Assembly (NCBI RefSeq): GCF_030866765.1
Contig: NZ_CP133017.1
Location: 221,501-285,500, forward strand
Direction: 5' to 3'
From: Paenibacillus silvisoli
Lineage (GTDB): Bacteria; Bacillota; Bacilli; Paenibacillales; Paenibacillaceae
DNA length: 64,000 nucleotides
Shown here: piece after piece, positions 1 through 7,809 of the stretch
Layout of the letters: each line of letters begins with the position of its first letter
How positions within the stretch are numbered: position 1 is the first letter of the stretch
The notes under the pieces: generated by a model
What the model was told of the DNA's origin: nothing
The model's input: the letters and a program-made list of their open reading frames with translations, nothing else
Databases searched by the model: none
Position numbers and translations under genes: made by a program

Positions 1-231
1 AATGACGATCCGGGGCATCCGCAGCGACATAATAATCATGTTGTCGGCCGGGTCGCCCATGCCGAGCAGCGTACGAAGAACGGCGCCCGGGCTGACGGTC
101 GTGCTGCCCAAGGCAGCGCAGACAATGACGCCGATCAAGTTGGCGGCGATCAGCAGCAATATAACCGACACCGTCCGGCGATGGAACTGAAACGAATGGC
201 GGGGACCCCGCAATGTCCATAGCTTGCTCAT
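1..231 (-). CDS. FecCD-family siderophore ABC permease (partial)
   Basis: This is the first 77 codons of an iron-siderophore ABC transporter permease, cut by the window edge. The N-terminus has a short basic cytoplasmic stretch, a first membrane segment rich in Ile/Leu/Val, and then the R-M-P-R signature typical of FecCD permeases just before the truncation. Its ATG lies 1 nt past the TAA of the upstream permease (233-1237), so the two are translationally coupled and probably form a heteromeric channel for the lipoprotein encoded at 1441. Only the start is visible, so length and C-terminus are unknown. Confidence 0.88.
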   Translation of the reverse strand, partial: MSKLWTLRGPRHSFQFHRRTVSVILLLIAANLIGVIVCAALGSTTVSPGAVLRTLLGMGDPADNMIIMSLRMPRIVI

Positions 232-232
232 T

Positions 233-1237
233 TTAGCGGTCCCCCCTTCTGGCGATATAAACGAAGAACGGTACGCCGAGAATCGCCGTCATAATGCCGA
301 CCGGCACTTCCTTCGGGAAGGCGATGAAACGCGAGCCGATGTCGGCGGCCAGCAGCAGAATGCCGCCCAGCAGCGCGCAGTAGGGAAGCGACCAGCGATA
401 ATCGTTTCCGATCAGAAAGCGCGTAATATGCGGAATGATGATGCCGACGAACGCGATCGGGCCGGCGATCGAGACCGAGCCCCCGGCCAGCAGGACGATA
501 ATGACCGCGGCAGCCAGCTTCACGTACACGGTGGATTGGCCAAGACCGGTGGCGACGTCCTCGCCGAGCACGAGCAGGTTCATATGCCTTGACAGCACCA
601 AGGCTCCTAGCAGTGCAACGCCCATGTAGGGAGCGGCGGTCGTGAAGATGCTCATGTCCCGCCCGGCCACGGAGCCGACGAACCAATACAGCACCTGGTC
701 GAACGTTTGGCCGCCCGTCAGCAGCACGCCCATCGAGAGTGACGAGAAGAAGGCGGTCATGGCCGCGCCTGCGAGCGTGACTTTAATGGGCGTGAGCCCG
801 TCGCTGCCGATCGAGCCGAGCGCGTACACGATCGCGGCCGTGCAGGCGGCGCCCGCGAACGCTAGCGTCGCGAACGTGCCAAGGCTGCTGGCCCCGAAGT
901 ATGCCGAGCTGACGACGATAAAAAAGGCCGCGCCCGCATTAACGCCGAACAAGCTCGGCGAAGCGAGCGGGTTGCGCGTGATGCCCTGCATCAGCGAGCC
1001 GGCCACGGCAAGGCTGGCGCCGGCCATCGCCGCGATCAGCGCCCGCGGCATGCGGGCGGTCTGAATAATAAGGTGCTCCTGCGAACCGTTATAGGCTGTA
1101 TACGATTCCATAATGGTATGCAAGCTAATGTCCGCCGTGCCGAAAATAATGCTGCAAGCCATACAGACGACTAGAAGAATTAGGCTGACGATCAGGCCGA
1201 TAAGCCTTGAAAACGACGTGGAAAGCAAGGAATTCAT
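233..1237 (-). CDS. FecCD-family siderophore ABC transporter permease
   Basis: The 334-residue product is a full-length BtuC/FecCD-type permease. It has about 9-10 hydrophobic segments, the R-M-P-R-A motif near residue 62, the family-typical run MQGITRNPLASP near residue 83, and a C-terminal region AGPIAFVGIIIPHI that normally contacts the ATPase. It imports ferric-siderophore delivered by a binding lipoprotein, which is encoded divergently at 1441-2445. The next permease overlaps its end (TAA-A-ATG). No ATPase gene is visible; relatives of this Bacillus group (YfiYZ/YfhA, Feu) borrow a shared ATPase. Two Fur boxes in the shared intergenic region suggest iron repression. Confidence 0.93.
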   Translation of the reverse strand: MNSLLSTSFSRLIGLIVSLILLVVCMACSIIFGTADISLHTIMESYTAYNGSQEHLIIQTARMPRALIAAMAGASLAVAGSLMQGITRNPLASPSLFGVNAGAAFFIVVSSAYFGASSLGTFATLAFAGAACTAAIVYALGSIGSDGLTPIKVTLAGAAMTAFFSSLSMGVLLTGGQTFDQVLYWFVGSVAGRDMSIFTTAAPYMGVALLGALVLSRHMNLLVLGEDVATGLGQSTVYVKLAAAVIIVLLAGGSVSIAGPIAFVGIIIPHITRFLIGNDYRWSLPYCALLGGILLLAADIGSRFIAFPKEVPVGIMTAILGVPFFVYIARRGDR

Positions 1238-1337
1238 AGCGGCCTCATTTCTATATCCAAATAAAGGTGTAAGAGCGGGATAAAATCCGATAAATCGGGC
1301 ACTAAGTCATTCTAGGCCATGATCCGCCAAGTGTCAA

Positions 1338-1352
1338 TGAGAGTGATTCTCA
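1338..1352. promoter_or_regulatory. Fur box (permease side)
   Basis: The 15-mer TGAGAGTGATTCTCA is a 7-1-7 inverted repeat close to the Bacillus Fur consensus TGATAATNATTATCA. It sits in the divergent intergenic region, about 100 nt upstream of the permease start, where it can cover the minus-strand promoter. Confidence 0.75.
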
Positions 1353-1358
1353 AAATCA

Positions 1359-1387
1359 TTGACTTTCAATATTATCCCTGCTATAGT
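1359..1387 (+). promoter_or_regulatory. Sigma-A promoter of the siderophore lipoprotein gene
   Basis: TTGACT (1359-1364), a 17-bp spacer and TATAGT (1382-1387) make a near-consensus housekeeping promoter. The predicted start is near 1393, just before the second Fur box and 45-50 nt upstream of the ATG at 1441. Confidence 0.75.
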
Positions 1388-1404
1388 AGCGTCCTGTAAG
1401 GCAA

Positions 1405-1419
1405 TGATAATCATTTTCA
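1405..1419. promoter_or_regulatory. Fur box (lipoprotein side)
   Basis: TGATAATCATTTTCA matches the 15-bp Fur consensus at all but one position. It lies just downstream of the predicted transcription start of the lipoprotein gene, a position from which bound Fur would block initiation or early elongation. Confidence 0.85.
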
Positions 1420-1440
1420 CTAAAGAGGGGACGTTTACTA

Positions 1441-2445
1441 ATGTTATCCAGTTTTAAATCGAAGTCTGCTTGGCCTGCTGCCGCTTTGCTGCTCTCGTTG
1501 CTCCTGCTGTTATCCGCTTGCGGTAAAAACACCGCTTCCGACAATGCCAACAATACGCCTGCCGCTAACAATACGGCGTCCGATAATGCATCCTCGCAAG
1601 AACGCGTCATCAAACATGCAATGGGCGAAACGCCGATTACGGGCACGCCCGCACGCGTCGTTGTTCTGACAAACGAAGGTACCGAAGCGCTGCTTGCGCT
1701 TGGCGTGAAGCCGGTTGGCGCCGTCAAATCGTGGACGGGCGACCCGTGGTACGAGCACATTAAGCCGCAAATGGAAGGCGTCGAGGTAGTCGGCGAAGAA
1801 AGCCAGCCGAACATCGAGCTGATCGCGAGCTTGAAGCCGGACCTGATTATTGGCAACAAGTTCCGTCAGGAGAAAGTATACGAGCAGCTGAAGGCGATCG
1901 CGCCGACGGTCTTCTCCGACACGCTGCGCGGCGCTTGGCAGGACAACTTCAAGCTGTATGCCGAAACGCTGGGCAAGAAGACTGAAGGCGACCAAATGAT
2001 CGCCGACTACGACAATCGCCTTGCCGATTTCAAATCGAAAGCCGGCGACAAAGTGAACGAGAAAGTTTCCGTCGTCCGTTTCATGGCAGGTAAAACGCGT
2101 ATTTACCTGGGCGATACGTTTACGGGCCTGATGTTCTCGAAGCTGGGCATTACCCGCCCTGAAAGCCAACAAGGCTACAAAGACACGTTCGTAGAAGAAA
2201 TCACGAAAGAGCGCCTGCCGGAAGTCGATGCCGACAAGCTGTTCTACTTCACGTATGAGACCGGTGACGGCAAAGGCACGGCAATGGAAGAGGAAATGCT
2301 GAAGGATCCGCTGTGGCAGAGCCTGAACGTCGTGAAGAACAAACAGGCGTTCCGCGTCAGCGATGCGATCTGGAATACGTCGGGCGGCGTTATCTCGGCG
2401 AACATGATGCTGGATGAAATGTATAAGATCTACGAAGTCAAATAA
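1441..2445 (+). CDS. Ferric-siderophore-binding lipoprotein
   Basis: The 334-residue protein is a periplasmic-binding-like lipoprotein of the FeuA/YfiY type. It has a hydrophobic leader ending in the lipobox LLSACG with the lipidated Cys at residue 27, then an Asn/Ser/Thr-rich linker of about 25 residues, then the two lobes of a class III substrate-binding protein (ARVVVLTNEGTEALLALGVKPVG; PNIELIASLKPDLIIGN). It captures ferric-siderophore at the cell surface for the permeases encoded divergently. The start is the ATG at 1441, preceded by AAAGAGGGG. Promoter and Fur box immediately upstream indicate induction under iron starvation. The ligand cannot be told from sequence. Confidence 0.93.
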   Translation: MLSSFKSKSAWPAAALLLSLLLLLSACGKNTASDNANNTPAANNTASDNASSQERVIKHAMGETPITGTPARVVVLTNEGTEALLALGVKPVGAVKSWTGDPWYEHIKPQMEGVEVVGEESQPNIELIASLKPDLIIGNKFRQEKVYEQLKAIAPTVFSDTLRGAWQDNFKLYAETLGKKTEGDQMIADYDNRLADFKSKAGDKVNEKVSVVRFMAGKTRIYLGDTFTGLMFSKLGITRPESQQGYKDTFVEEITKERLPEVDADKLFYFTYETGDGKGTAMEEEMLKDPLWQSLNVVKNKQAFRVSDAIWNTSGGVISANMMLDEMYKIYEVK

Positions 2446-2459
2446 GCAGGATGGAAAGA

Positions 2460-2488
2460 AACCGTGAAGCGATTCACGGTTCTTTTTT
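2460..2488 (+). terminator. Rho-independent terminator of the lipoprotein gene
   Basis: A perfect 9-bp stem AACCGTGAA / TTCACGGTT with a GCGA loop is followed by CTTTTTT. It lies 15 nt after the lipoprotein stop codon. Confidence 0.9.
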
Positions 2489-2535
2489 ATTTTTCTACGC
2501 TGCGGGATTTTATCATAATTTTTGGTGGCATAGAC

Positions 2536-2564
2536 TTTACAACCCGATCGATTAATGATACGAT
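2536..2564 (+). promoter_or_regulatory. Sigma-A-like promoter of the small secreted protein gene
   Basis: TTTACA (2536-2541), 17 bp, then TACGAT (2559-2564) lies about 35 nt before the GTG start at 2599. Confidence 0.55.
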
Positions 2565-2598
2565 TTGTATCGAAAGTAATTCGAGGAGGGTACAAGCC

Positions 2599-3006
2599 GT
2601 GAAAAAGAACATGTACGCGATTCTCCTTACCGTGTTGTGTCTTGTCGCATACGGTGGGACAGCAGCAGCCGCACCAACCGGAAAACAAAACTCGGGTATG
2701 CCAGGATTGATCGAGCAAAACAGCAGTAGCGTGCAGGGTTGCACCAGATCGCATCCATGTTACTTCTCGGGTAACGACAAAGATTTGCCTATTTCAAGCG
2801 CCGGTGCTATCAAATTTGAAGCTTCTGGCACTAGCAAAGGCATAACTGTAGATTTCAACAGCCTTAAATGGACGGGTTCCTTTGAAGGTTACGTCTTCGT
2901 CAAGGCAGGCAATGGCGGCAATCTGTACTGGGTTTGCGGATGCGGCGAATTAATTCCTCCGGATAACAAAGATATCAGTCACGTTACGTTCTTCCCCGTA
3001 TCGTAG
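2599..3006 (+). CDS. Small secreted protein of unknown function
   Basis: This 135-residue protein is not one I recognise. The GTG at 2599 is chosen because GGAGGG lies 8 nt upstream and because the residues that follow form a clean signal peptide (KKN, about 15 hydrophobic residues, then GGTAAAA with likely cleavage after AAA). The mature part is about 110 residues, polar, with four cysteines: one C-x5-C pair (GCTRSHPC) and one C-x-C (WVCGCG), which suggests disulfides or metal binding outside the cell. It has its own promoter and its own terminator, so it is a single-gene transcript. Local codon use is less GC-rich than its neighbours, which could mean recent acquisition. Confidence 0.7.
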   Translation: MKKNMYAILLTVLCLVAYGGTAAAAPTGKQNSGMPGLIEQNSSSVQGCTRSHPCYFSGNDKDLPISSAGAIKFEASGTSKGITVDFNSLKWTGSFEGYVFVKAGNGGNLYWVCGCGELIPPDNKDISHVTFFPVS

Positions 3007-3024
3007 ATTCTAATTGGATTAACT

Positions 3025-3054
3025 AAAGCGCTCTGACATTGGAGCGCTTTTTTT
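3025..3054 (+). terminator. Rho-independent terminator
   Basis: Stem AAAGCGCTC / GAGCGCTTT with an 8-nt loop, followed by TTTT, 18 nt after the stop of the small secreted protein. Confidence 0.9.
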
Positions 3055-3121
3055 AGTGCGCCTCGCCGTCGCGCAATCTAGGTGGTTCAAGGAAAATGGG
3101 AAATTAGGACCGTTTTTCAGC

Positions 3122-3150
3122 GTAACAAAACCGCCCTTTCGCGCGTCTAA
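3122..3150 (+). promoter_or_regulatory. Possible ECF-sigma promoter of the SLH-GH3 gene
   Basis: GTAACA (3122-3127), 16 bp, then CGTCTAA (3144-3150) resembles Bacillus ECF promoters (AAC-type -35, CGTC-type -10). The 11-mer CGCGCGTCTAA recurs exactly upstream of the ECF sigma gene at 20148-20158. The -35 region is not shared, so this is tentative. Confidence 0.4.
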
Positions 3151-3184
3151 CCTTCATAGCTTATAGATGACAGAGGTGCAGCAG

Positions 3185-5437
3185 ATGAAGTGGAAACAAA
3201 CAGCGCTGGGCGCGGCCGCTGCCGGCGCCGCTTTGCTCGTATGGGCGGGCAGCGCCGCTGCGGCGGAACGGTTTGCCGATTTGGGGCAGGCCAAATGGGC
3301 GGAAGACAGCATTATGTACATGGCGGATCGGGGGACGGTGGCCGGGTACGGCGGCGGAGCGTTCCGTCCCGAAGGGGCGGTCACTCGCGCGCAGGCAGTG
3401 ACGTTCATGGTGCGGGAGCTATATCCGGATCGGCTTCCGGAAGGCGGCGCCACCTATACGGACGTGCCGTCAGGCCATCCGTTCTATAAAGAGATCGAGG
3501 TCGCCGCGAAGATGGGCTTGGCGGGCGGCTTCCCGGACGGCTCCTTCCACCCGGATGAGCCGGTGAGCCGCGCGCAGACGGCGGCTTTTCTGGCGCGCGC
3601 GTACGCGCTTAAGACGGGCGGCCGCTCGGCGCAGCTGTCCGACACCGCGAACCATTGGGCGGCTGCGCCCATCGGCGTGATGAGCTCCAACGGACTGATC
3701 GGCGGGTATGCGGACGGTACGTACAAGCCGGACAAATCGGTTACGCGGGCGGAGTTTGCGGTGTTTATGGCACGGGTGATCCGCTTCGAGCGGGAAGCCG
3801 CGATCGAGGCGCGCGACTGGGATCAGCTGATGTCCTTCATGACGGTCAGCGAACAGGTCGGCCAGATGCTCATGCCCGACATCCGGGAGTGGAACGGGCA
3901 GCGGACCACGTCCGTGAACGACGGGATCAAGGCTGCCATTCACGATCAGGACTTGGGCGGGCTCATTCTATTCGAGAAAAATATCGCGAGCGCCGAGCAG
4001 GTTGCCACGCTCACCCACGGGCTGCAGGCGGAAGCCGGCGATATTCCGATGTTTATGGCGATCGACCAAGAGGGCGGCGTCATTAAGCGTATCCCGGGCG
4101 GGACGAATTTGCCCGGGCAGATGGCGCTGGGCGCGGCGGGCGACGCGAAGCTGGCCGAAGCGGCCGGCCGCCTGACCGGCGAAGAGCTGAAGGCGCTGGG
4201 CGTTCAGCTGGACTTCGCGCCGGTGCTCGACATCAACAGCAATCCGGACAATCCGATCATCGGGATGCGCTCGTTCTCGTCCGATCCGGAGCTGGTGACG
4301 CGGCTTGGCTTGGCGGAAATGAAGGGCTTGCAGGCGGCGGGAGTCATTCCGGCGGTCAAACATTTCCCGGGACATGGAGACACGACGGTCGACTCCCACC
4401 TCGGTTTGCCGGTGCTGAACCATGACCGCGAGCGGCTGGACGCGGTCGAGCTGAAGCCGTTCCGGGCCGCGATCGAGAGCGGAGCGGAGATGATCATGAG
4501 CGCGCATATTGCCTTCCCGGCCGTCGATGACGAGCGGGTCGTATCGCGCAAGGACGGGAGCAGCGTGCCCGTGCCGGCGACGTTATCGAAGAAGGTGCTG
4601 AGCGGACTGCTCCGCGGCGAACTGGGCTATAAAGGCGTCATTATTTCAGACGCGTTTACGATGGAAGGGATCGCGGAGCATTTTGGCGAGCAGCAGGCTG
4701 TGGTGCGCGCGGTTAATGCCGGCGTGGACATTATCTTGATGCCGCAGGATTCGGCAAAAGCGCATCAAGCGCTGGTGCAGGCGGTTAAGAGCGGTGCCGT
4801 GTCGATGGATGCGGTTCATGCTTCGGTGAAGCGAGTATTGGAGCTGAAAGCGAAGTACGGGTTGTTCGAGGAGCGCGGCGGCAGCCTTTCCGCGCAGCTT
4901 GCCTCGCTGAAGACGGTTATTGGGACGGACGCGCATCGGAAGGTGGAGCGGGACATCGCGGAGCGGGCAGTTACGCTTCTGGCCGCACGCAATGGCGGCG
5001 CCGCGCCTGACCAGATCCGTCCGGGAGACAAGGTGGTCATTGCCGCCGCGGACGAAGAGATCGCCAAGCAGGTGCAGAAGCAGCTCAAGGAAGCGGCGGG
5101 CTCGGTCACGACTAGCATCATCACGGTAGGCTCCGGCCAGAATGCGTTGAAATCGGCCATTAGCGGTGCGGACTATGTCATTTTGGCGACCTATCAGTTC
5201 CGCAATGTGGCAAGCCAGTTTGGCTGGAGCGCGTATCAAGCCGTTTTGGATGAGCTGAACGGGCAGAAGAAGAGGTATGCTTTGCTGTCGCTCGGCAATC
5301 CTTATGAAGGGATTTTTCTGAACCGTATCGAGTCCGGACTGGCGGTATACGGGAAGCAGGAGCCTAATATCGGGGCTGGCCTGAAGGCGTTGCTCGGTCA
5401 GCTGGAGCCGCAGGGCGTCTTGCCGGTGCAGCAATAG
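3185..5437 (+). CDS. nagZ: SLH-anchored GH3 beta-N-acetylhexosaminidase
   Basis: The 750-residue exported protein has a signal peptide, three N-terminal SLH repeats (about residues 28-77, 90-142 and 150-200) that bind pyruvylated wall polymer, a NagZ-like glycoside hydrolase family 3 domain from about residue 215 to 560, and a GH3 C-terminal domain. The GH3 signature KHFPGHGD is followed by the D-S-H dyad (Asp403/His405) used as general acid/base in NagZ enzymes, and ISDAFTM supplies the nucleophile (Asp489). It should trim GlcNAc from muropeptides at the surface during wall turnover. The ATG at 3185 is preferred over 3167 because GAGGTG lies 6 nt before it. A GNAT gene follows 11 nt later. 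Confidence 0.9.
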   Translation: MKWKQTALGAAAAGAALLVWAGSAAAAERFADLGQAKWAEDSIMYMADRGTVAGYGGGAFRPEGAVTRAQAVTFMVRELYPDRLPEGGATYTDVPSGHPFYKEIEVAAKMGLAGGFPDGSFHPDEPVSRAQTAAFLARAYALKTGGRSAQLSDTANHWAAAPIGVMSSNGLIGGYADGTYKPDKSVTRAEFAVFMARVIRFEREAAIEARDWDQLMSFMTVSEQVGQMLMPDIREWNGQRTTSVNDGIKAAIHDQDLGGLILFEKNIASAEQVATLTHGLQAEAGDIPMFMAIDQEGGVIKRIPGGTNLPGQMALGAAGDAKLAEAAGRLTGEELKALGVQLDFAPVLDINSNPDNPIIGMRSFSSDPELVTRLGLAEMKGLQAAGVIPAVKHFPGHGDTTVDSHLGLPVLNHDRERLDAVELKPFRAAIESGAEMIMSAHIAFPAVDDERVVSRKDGSSVPVPATLSKKVLSGLLRGELGYKGVIISDAFTMEGIAEHFGEQQAVVRAVNAGVDIILMPQDSAKAHQALVQAVKSGAVSMDAVHASVKRVLELKAKYGLFEERGGSLSAQLASLKTVIGTDAHRKVERDIAERAVTLLAARNGGAAPDQIRPGDKVVIAAADEEIAKQVQKQLKEAAGSVTTSIITVGSGQNALKSAISGADYVILATYQFRNVASQFGWSAYQAVLDELNGQKKRYALLSLGNPYEGIFLNRIESGLAVYGKQEPNIGAGLKALLGQLEPQGVLPVQQ

Positions 5438-5448
5438 GAGCGGGGGAA

Positions 5449-5898
5449 ATGGCAGTGATCATTCGGGCTTATGAACCGGGGGATATTGTCCGCTATGCGG
5501 AGCTGTTCGTGGATGTGTTTAATCGCGAGCCATGGTACGATGAGTGGACGCTTGAGCGGGCCGCTCGGTATTTGAATGATTTTGCGGATACGCCCGGATT
5601 CAAAGGGATCGCTGCCGAGCAGGACGGCGTCATCCATGGCTTCATTGTCGGCGTGACGCGACGCTGGTGGTCGGGCGATGAGTTCTACGTCCATGAAATG
5701 TGCGTACGCCCGGACGAGCAGAGGAGCGGGATCGGCAGCCACCTAATGGAGCGCTTGGAGCAAGAGCTGCGAGCTGAAGGTACTCATAATCTCGCATTGC
5801 TGACCGATCGGGGGACACCGGCGGAGCGCTTCTATAAGAAAAATGGATTTGAGGAAATTTCGAGGCTCGCGTTTGTGGCGAAGCATACGAAATCATGA
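5449..5898 (+). CDS. GNAT-family N-acetyltransferase
   Basis: The 149-residue protein has the GNAT fold in order: N-terminal IIRAYEPGDIVRYAELF, core strand with EFYVHEMCVRP, acetyl-CoA loop EQRSGIGSHLMERLE (a Q/R-x-x-G-x-G/A pattern, here RSGIGSH), and C-terminal AERFYKKNGFEEI. The substrate cannot be inferred. It starts 11 nt after the GH3 gene behind GGAGCGGGGG and is probably co-transcribed; it is followed by a strong terminator. The link to the GH3 enzyme could mean acetylation of a sugar or wall product, but that rests on proximity alone. Confidence 0.85.
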   Translation: MAVIIRAYEPGDIVRYAELFVDVFNREPWYDEWTLERAARYLNDFADTPGFKGIAAEQDGVIHGFIVGVTRRWWSGDEFYVHEMCVRPDEQRSGIGSHLMERLEQELRAEGTHNLALLTDRGTPAERFYKKNGFEEISRLAFVAKHTKS

Positions 5899-5907
5899 TT
5901 TCACAAA

Positions 5908-5962
5908 GGGCGGGACGCATCCGGCTGCACATCGCAGCTTCTGATGCGTCCCGTCCTTTTTT
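5908..5962 (+). terminator. Rho-independent terminator
   Basis: Long stem CGGGACGCATC ... GATGCGTCCCG with a GC-rich internal loop and a run of T at 5957-5963, after the GNAT gene. Confidence 0.85.
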
Positions 5963-5973
5963 TGCGAGGACTG

Positions 5974-6023
5974 TTGTCAATTAATTGTGTATATAATATA
6001 CTGATTATACAATACACAATTAA
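5974..6023 (+). promoter_or_regulatory. Promoter and inverted-repeat operator of the ABC exporter operon
   Basis: TTGTCA (5974-5979), 17 bp, TATACT (5997-6002) forms a good sigma-A promoter. A perfect 12-bp inverted repeat, TTAATTGTGTAT (5981-5992) and ATACACAATTAA (6012-6023), brackets the -10 box. This is the layout of a repressor operator; the TetR protein encoded at 7808-8587 is the obvious candidate. Confidence 0.7.
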
Positions 6024-6037
6024 ATGAGGTGATGGCA

Positions 6038-6940
6038 TTGGCTGCGTACGCGATCGAAACGGCGGGGCTCTGCAAGAGCTTCGGCAAGCAAACCGTGCTG
6101 AGCGGCATCGATTTGGCGGTGACGAAGGGAACGATTTTCGCGCTGCTTGGCCCAAATGGTGCAGGCAAGACGACGCTGATTCATATTTTATCGACCCTGA
6201 TCGAGCCAGACGGCGGCAGGGCGCGCATTGAAGGGTATGACCTTGCCGCGGACAAAGAGGCGGTCAAGCAATCGATCAGCCTGACCGGGCAGTTCGCCGC
6301 CGTCGATGAGGTGCTGACCGGAGCGGAAAATGTCATGATGATGTGCAGGCTTTCCGGACTGTCTGCCGCGGAGAGCCGCCTTCGCACGGCTGAGCTGCTT
6401 CGCAGCTTCGATCTGGAAGCGGCGGCGGGCAAGCGGGTGAAAACGTACTCCGGCGGCATGCGGCGCAGGCTGGATCTTGCCGTCAGCCTCGTCGTGCACC
6501 GGCCGGTGCTGTTCCTCGACGAACCGACGACCGGACTCGATACGATCAGCCGGCGCGCGCTTTGGGATCATATTTTGCGATTGAAGGAGCAGGGCGTGAC
6601 GATCTTCCTGACCACGCAATATTTAGAGGAAGCGGATCAATTGGCGGATACGATTGCCGTTATCAATCAGGGAAGCGTTGTGGCAACGGGAACCGCGGAG
6701 GAACTGAAAGCCCGTATTGGCGGAGAAGTCATCGAGCTGCGAAGCGGGAACGACGAGCTGCTGCGGACGATTCCGACGGGCGGCACGATTGCGGATGTAT
6801 GGCAAACGCTCGGAACGGTCGTTCACGCTTATCCGTCCGATACGCGCATGGTTATCCGCAAGCCGAGCCTGGACGATGTGTTCGTCACTCTAACGTCCGC
6901 CCAGCCTGGCCAGCCAAATAAGGAGGCGTCGCCCGCATGA
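6038..6940 (+). CDS. ABC transporter ATP-binding protein (DrrA-like)
   Basis: About 300 residues with all ABC ATPase motifs: Walker A GPNGAGKTT, Q-loop at LTGQFAAVD, signature YSGGMRRRLDLA, Walker B LFLDEPTTGLD and the H-loop region, here TTQYLEEAD, with Gln where most ABC ATPases have His, as in DrrA-type exporters. It powers the ABC-2 permease encoded next (4-nt overlap) for export of drugs, antibiotics or lipids. The TTG at 6038 is preferred because the strong Shine-Dalgarno TGAGGTGAT occupies 6025-6033; GTG 6029 and ATG 6032 lie inside it. The upstream promoter has an inverted-repeat operator. Confidence 0.92.
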   Translation: MAAYAIETAGLCKSFGKQTVLSGIDLAVTKGTIFALLGPNGAGKTTLIHILSTLIEPDGGRARIEGYDLAADKEAVKQSISLTGQFAAVDEVLTGAENVMMMCRLSGLSAAESRLRTAELLRSFDLEAAAGKRVKTYSGGMRRRLDLAVSLVVHRPVLFLDEPTTGLDTISRRALWDHILRLKEQGVTIFLTTQYLEEADQLADTIAVINQGSVVATGTAEELKARIGGEVIELRSGNDELLRTIPTGGTIADVWQTLGTVVHAYPSDTRMVIRKPSLDDVFVTLTSAQPGQPNKEASPA

Positions 6941-7758
6941 AAATCGTTCAGCAACAACAGCATCAGCATCAGCTTCCGCGGCTGACGGCGGCGGCGCCTG
7001 CCTCCTTTGGGACCGCCAACATCGTCTTTATCGGGCGCAGCCTGCGCCACAGCTTGCGCAATGTCGAGTCGCTCATTATGGCCATCATGCTTCCCATTCT
7101 ACTTATGCTGCTGTTCACCTATGTATTCGGCGGGGCGCTCGACCCGTCCGGCGACTATGTGAACTATGTGGTGCCGGGCATTATTTTGCTGTGCGCGGGC
7201 TTCGGCTCTTCCAGCACGGCCGTCGATGTCGCGACGGATATGAGCAACGGCATCATCGACCGGTTCCGGACGATGCCGATCTATGCCCTGGGCGTCGTCG
7301 TGGGCCATGTTGTCGCAAGCCTGGTCCGCAATTTGCTCGCGACCTGCATCGTGATCGGGGTCGCCTTGGCCGTGGGCTTCCGCCCGAGCGGCGGCTTCCT
7401 GGAATGGATCGGCGCCTTGGCCGTCATCGTCCTGTTCATTCTGACGTACACGTGGCTGTTCGCGGCGATCGGGCTGGTGACCGGAAGCCCGTCGGCGGCG
7501 AGCGGCTATGGCTTCGCGCTTCTGTTCCTTCCTTATCTATCGAGCGCGTTCGTGCCGACCAGCACGATGCCGTCATGGCTGCAGGGCTTCGCCGATCATC
7601 AGCCGATCACGCCGGTCATCGAGACGATTCGCGGACTGCTGGCCGGCGCGCCGATCGGGGACAACGGCTGGTGGGCGGTCGCCTGGTGCGCGGCCATCCT
7701 GATTTTATCGCTTATTTGGTGCTCGATTGCGTTCCGCAGGAAGGCAGGGCAGCGCTAA
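6937..7758 (+). CDS. ABC-2 type exporter permease (DrrB-like)
   Basis: The 273-residue protein has a His/Gln-rich cytoplasmic start (QQQQHQHQLP), then six hydrophobic segments typical of ABC-2 permeases, including the region SNGIIDRFRTMPI before the third segment and PVIETIRGLL near the C-terminus, both characteristic of the DrrB/NodJ group. It should form a homodimeric export channel driven by the ATPase whose 3' end it overlaps by 4 nt (ATGA). The substrate is unknown. The poly-Gln/His start is unusual for the family, where this region is normally short. Confidence 0.92.
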   Translation: MKIVQQQQHQHQLPRLTAAAPASFGTANIVFIGRSLRHSLRNVESLIMAIMLPILLMLLFTYVFGGALDPSGDYVNYVVPGIILLCAGFGSSSTAVDVATDMSNGIIDRFRTMPIYALGVVVGHVVASLVRNLLATCIVIGVALAVGFRPSGGFLEWIGALAVIVLFILTYTWLFAAIGLVTGSPSAASGYGFALLFLPYLSSAFVPTSTMPSWLQGFADHQPITPVIETIRGLLAGAPIGDNGWWAVAWCAAILILSLIWCSIAFRRKAGQR

Positions 7759-7761
7759 ACG

Positions 7762-7809
7762 AAAAAAAGCAGCTATTTGGCGTTCGACCGCCGAATAGCT
7801 GCTTTTTTT
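7762..7809. terminator. Bidirectional terminator between exporter operon and tetR-type gene
   Basis: Near-perfect hairpin with arms AAAAGCAGCTATT and AATAGCTGCTTTT, extended by GGCG/CGCC, flanked by A7 and T7. It serves the convergent genes on both strands. Confidence 0.92.

Noticed and set aside
1510-2754. A 414-codon minus-strand frame over the siderophore-binding lipoprotein
   Set aside because: No ribosome site, a composition typical of shadow frames, and it crosses a strong terminator and promoter.
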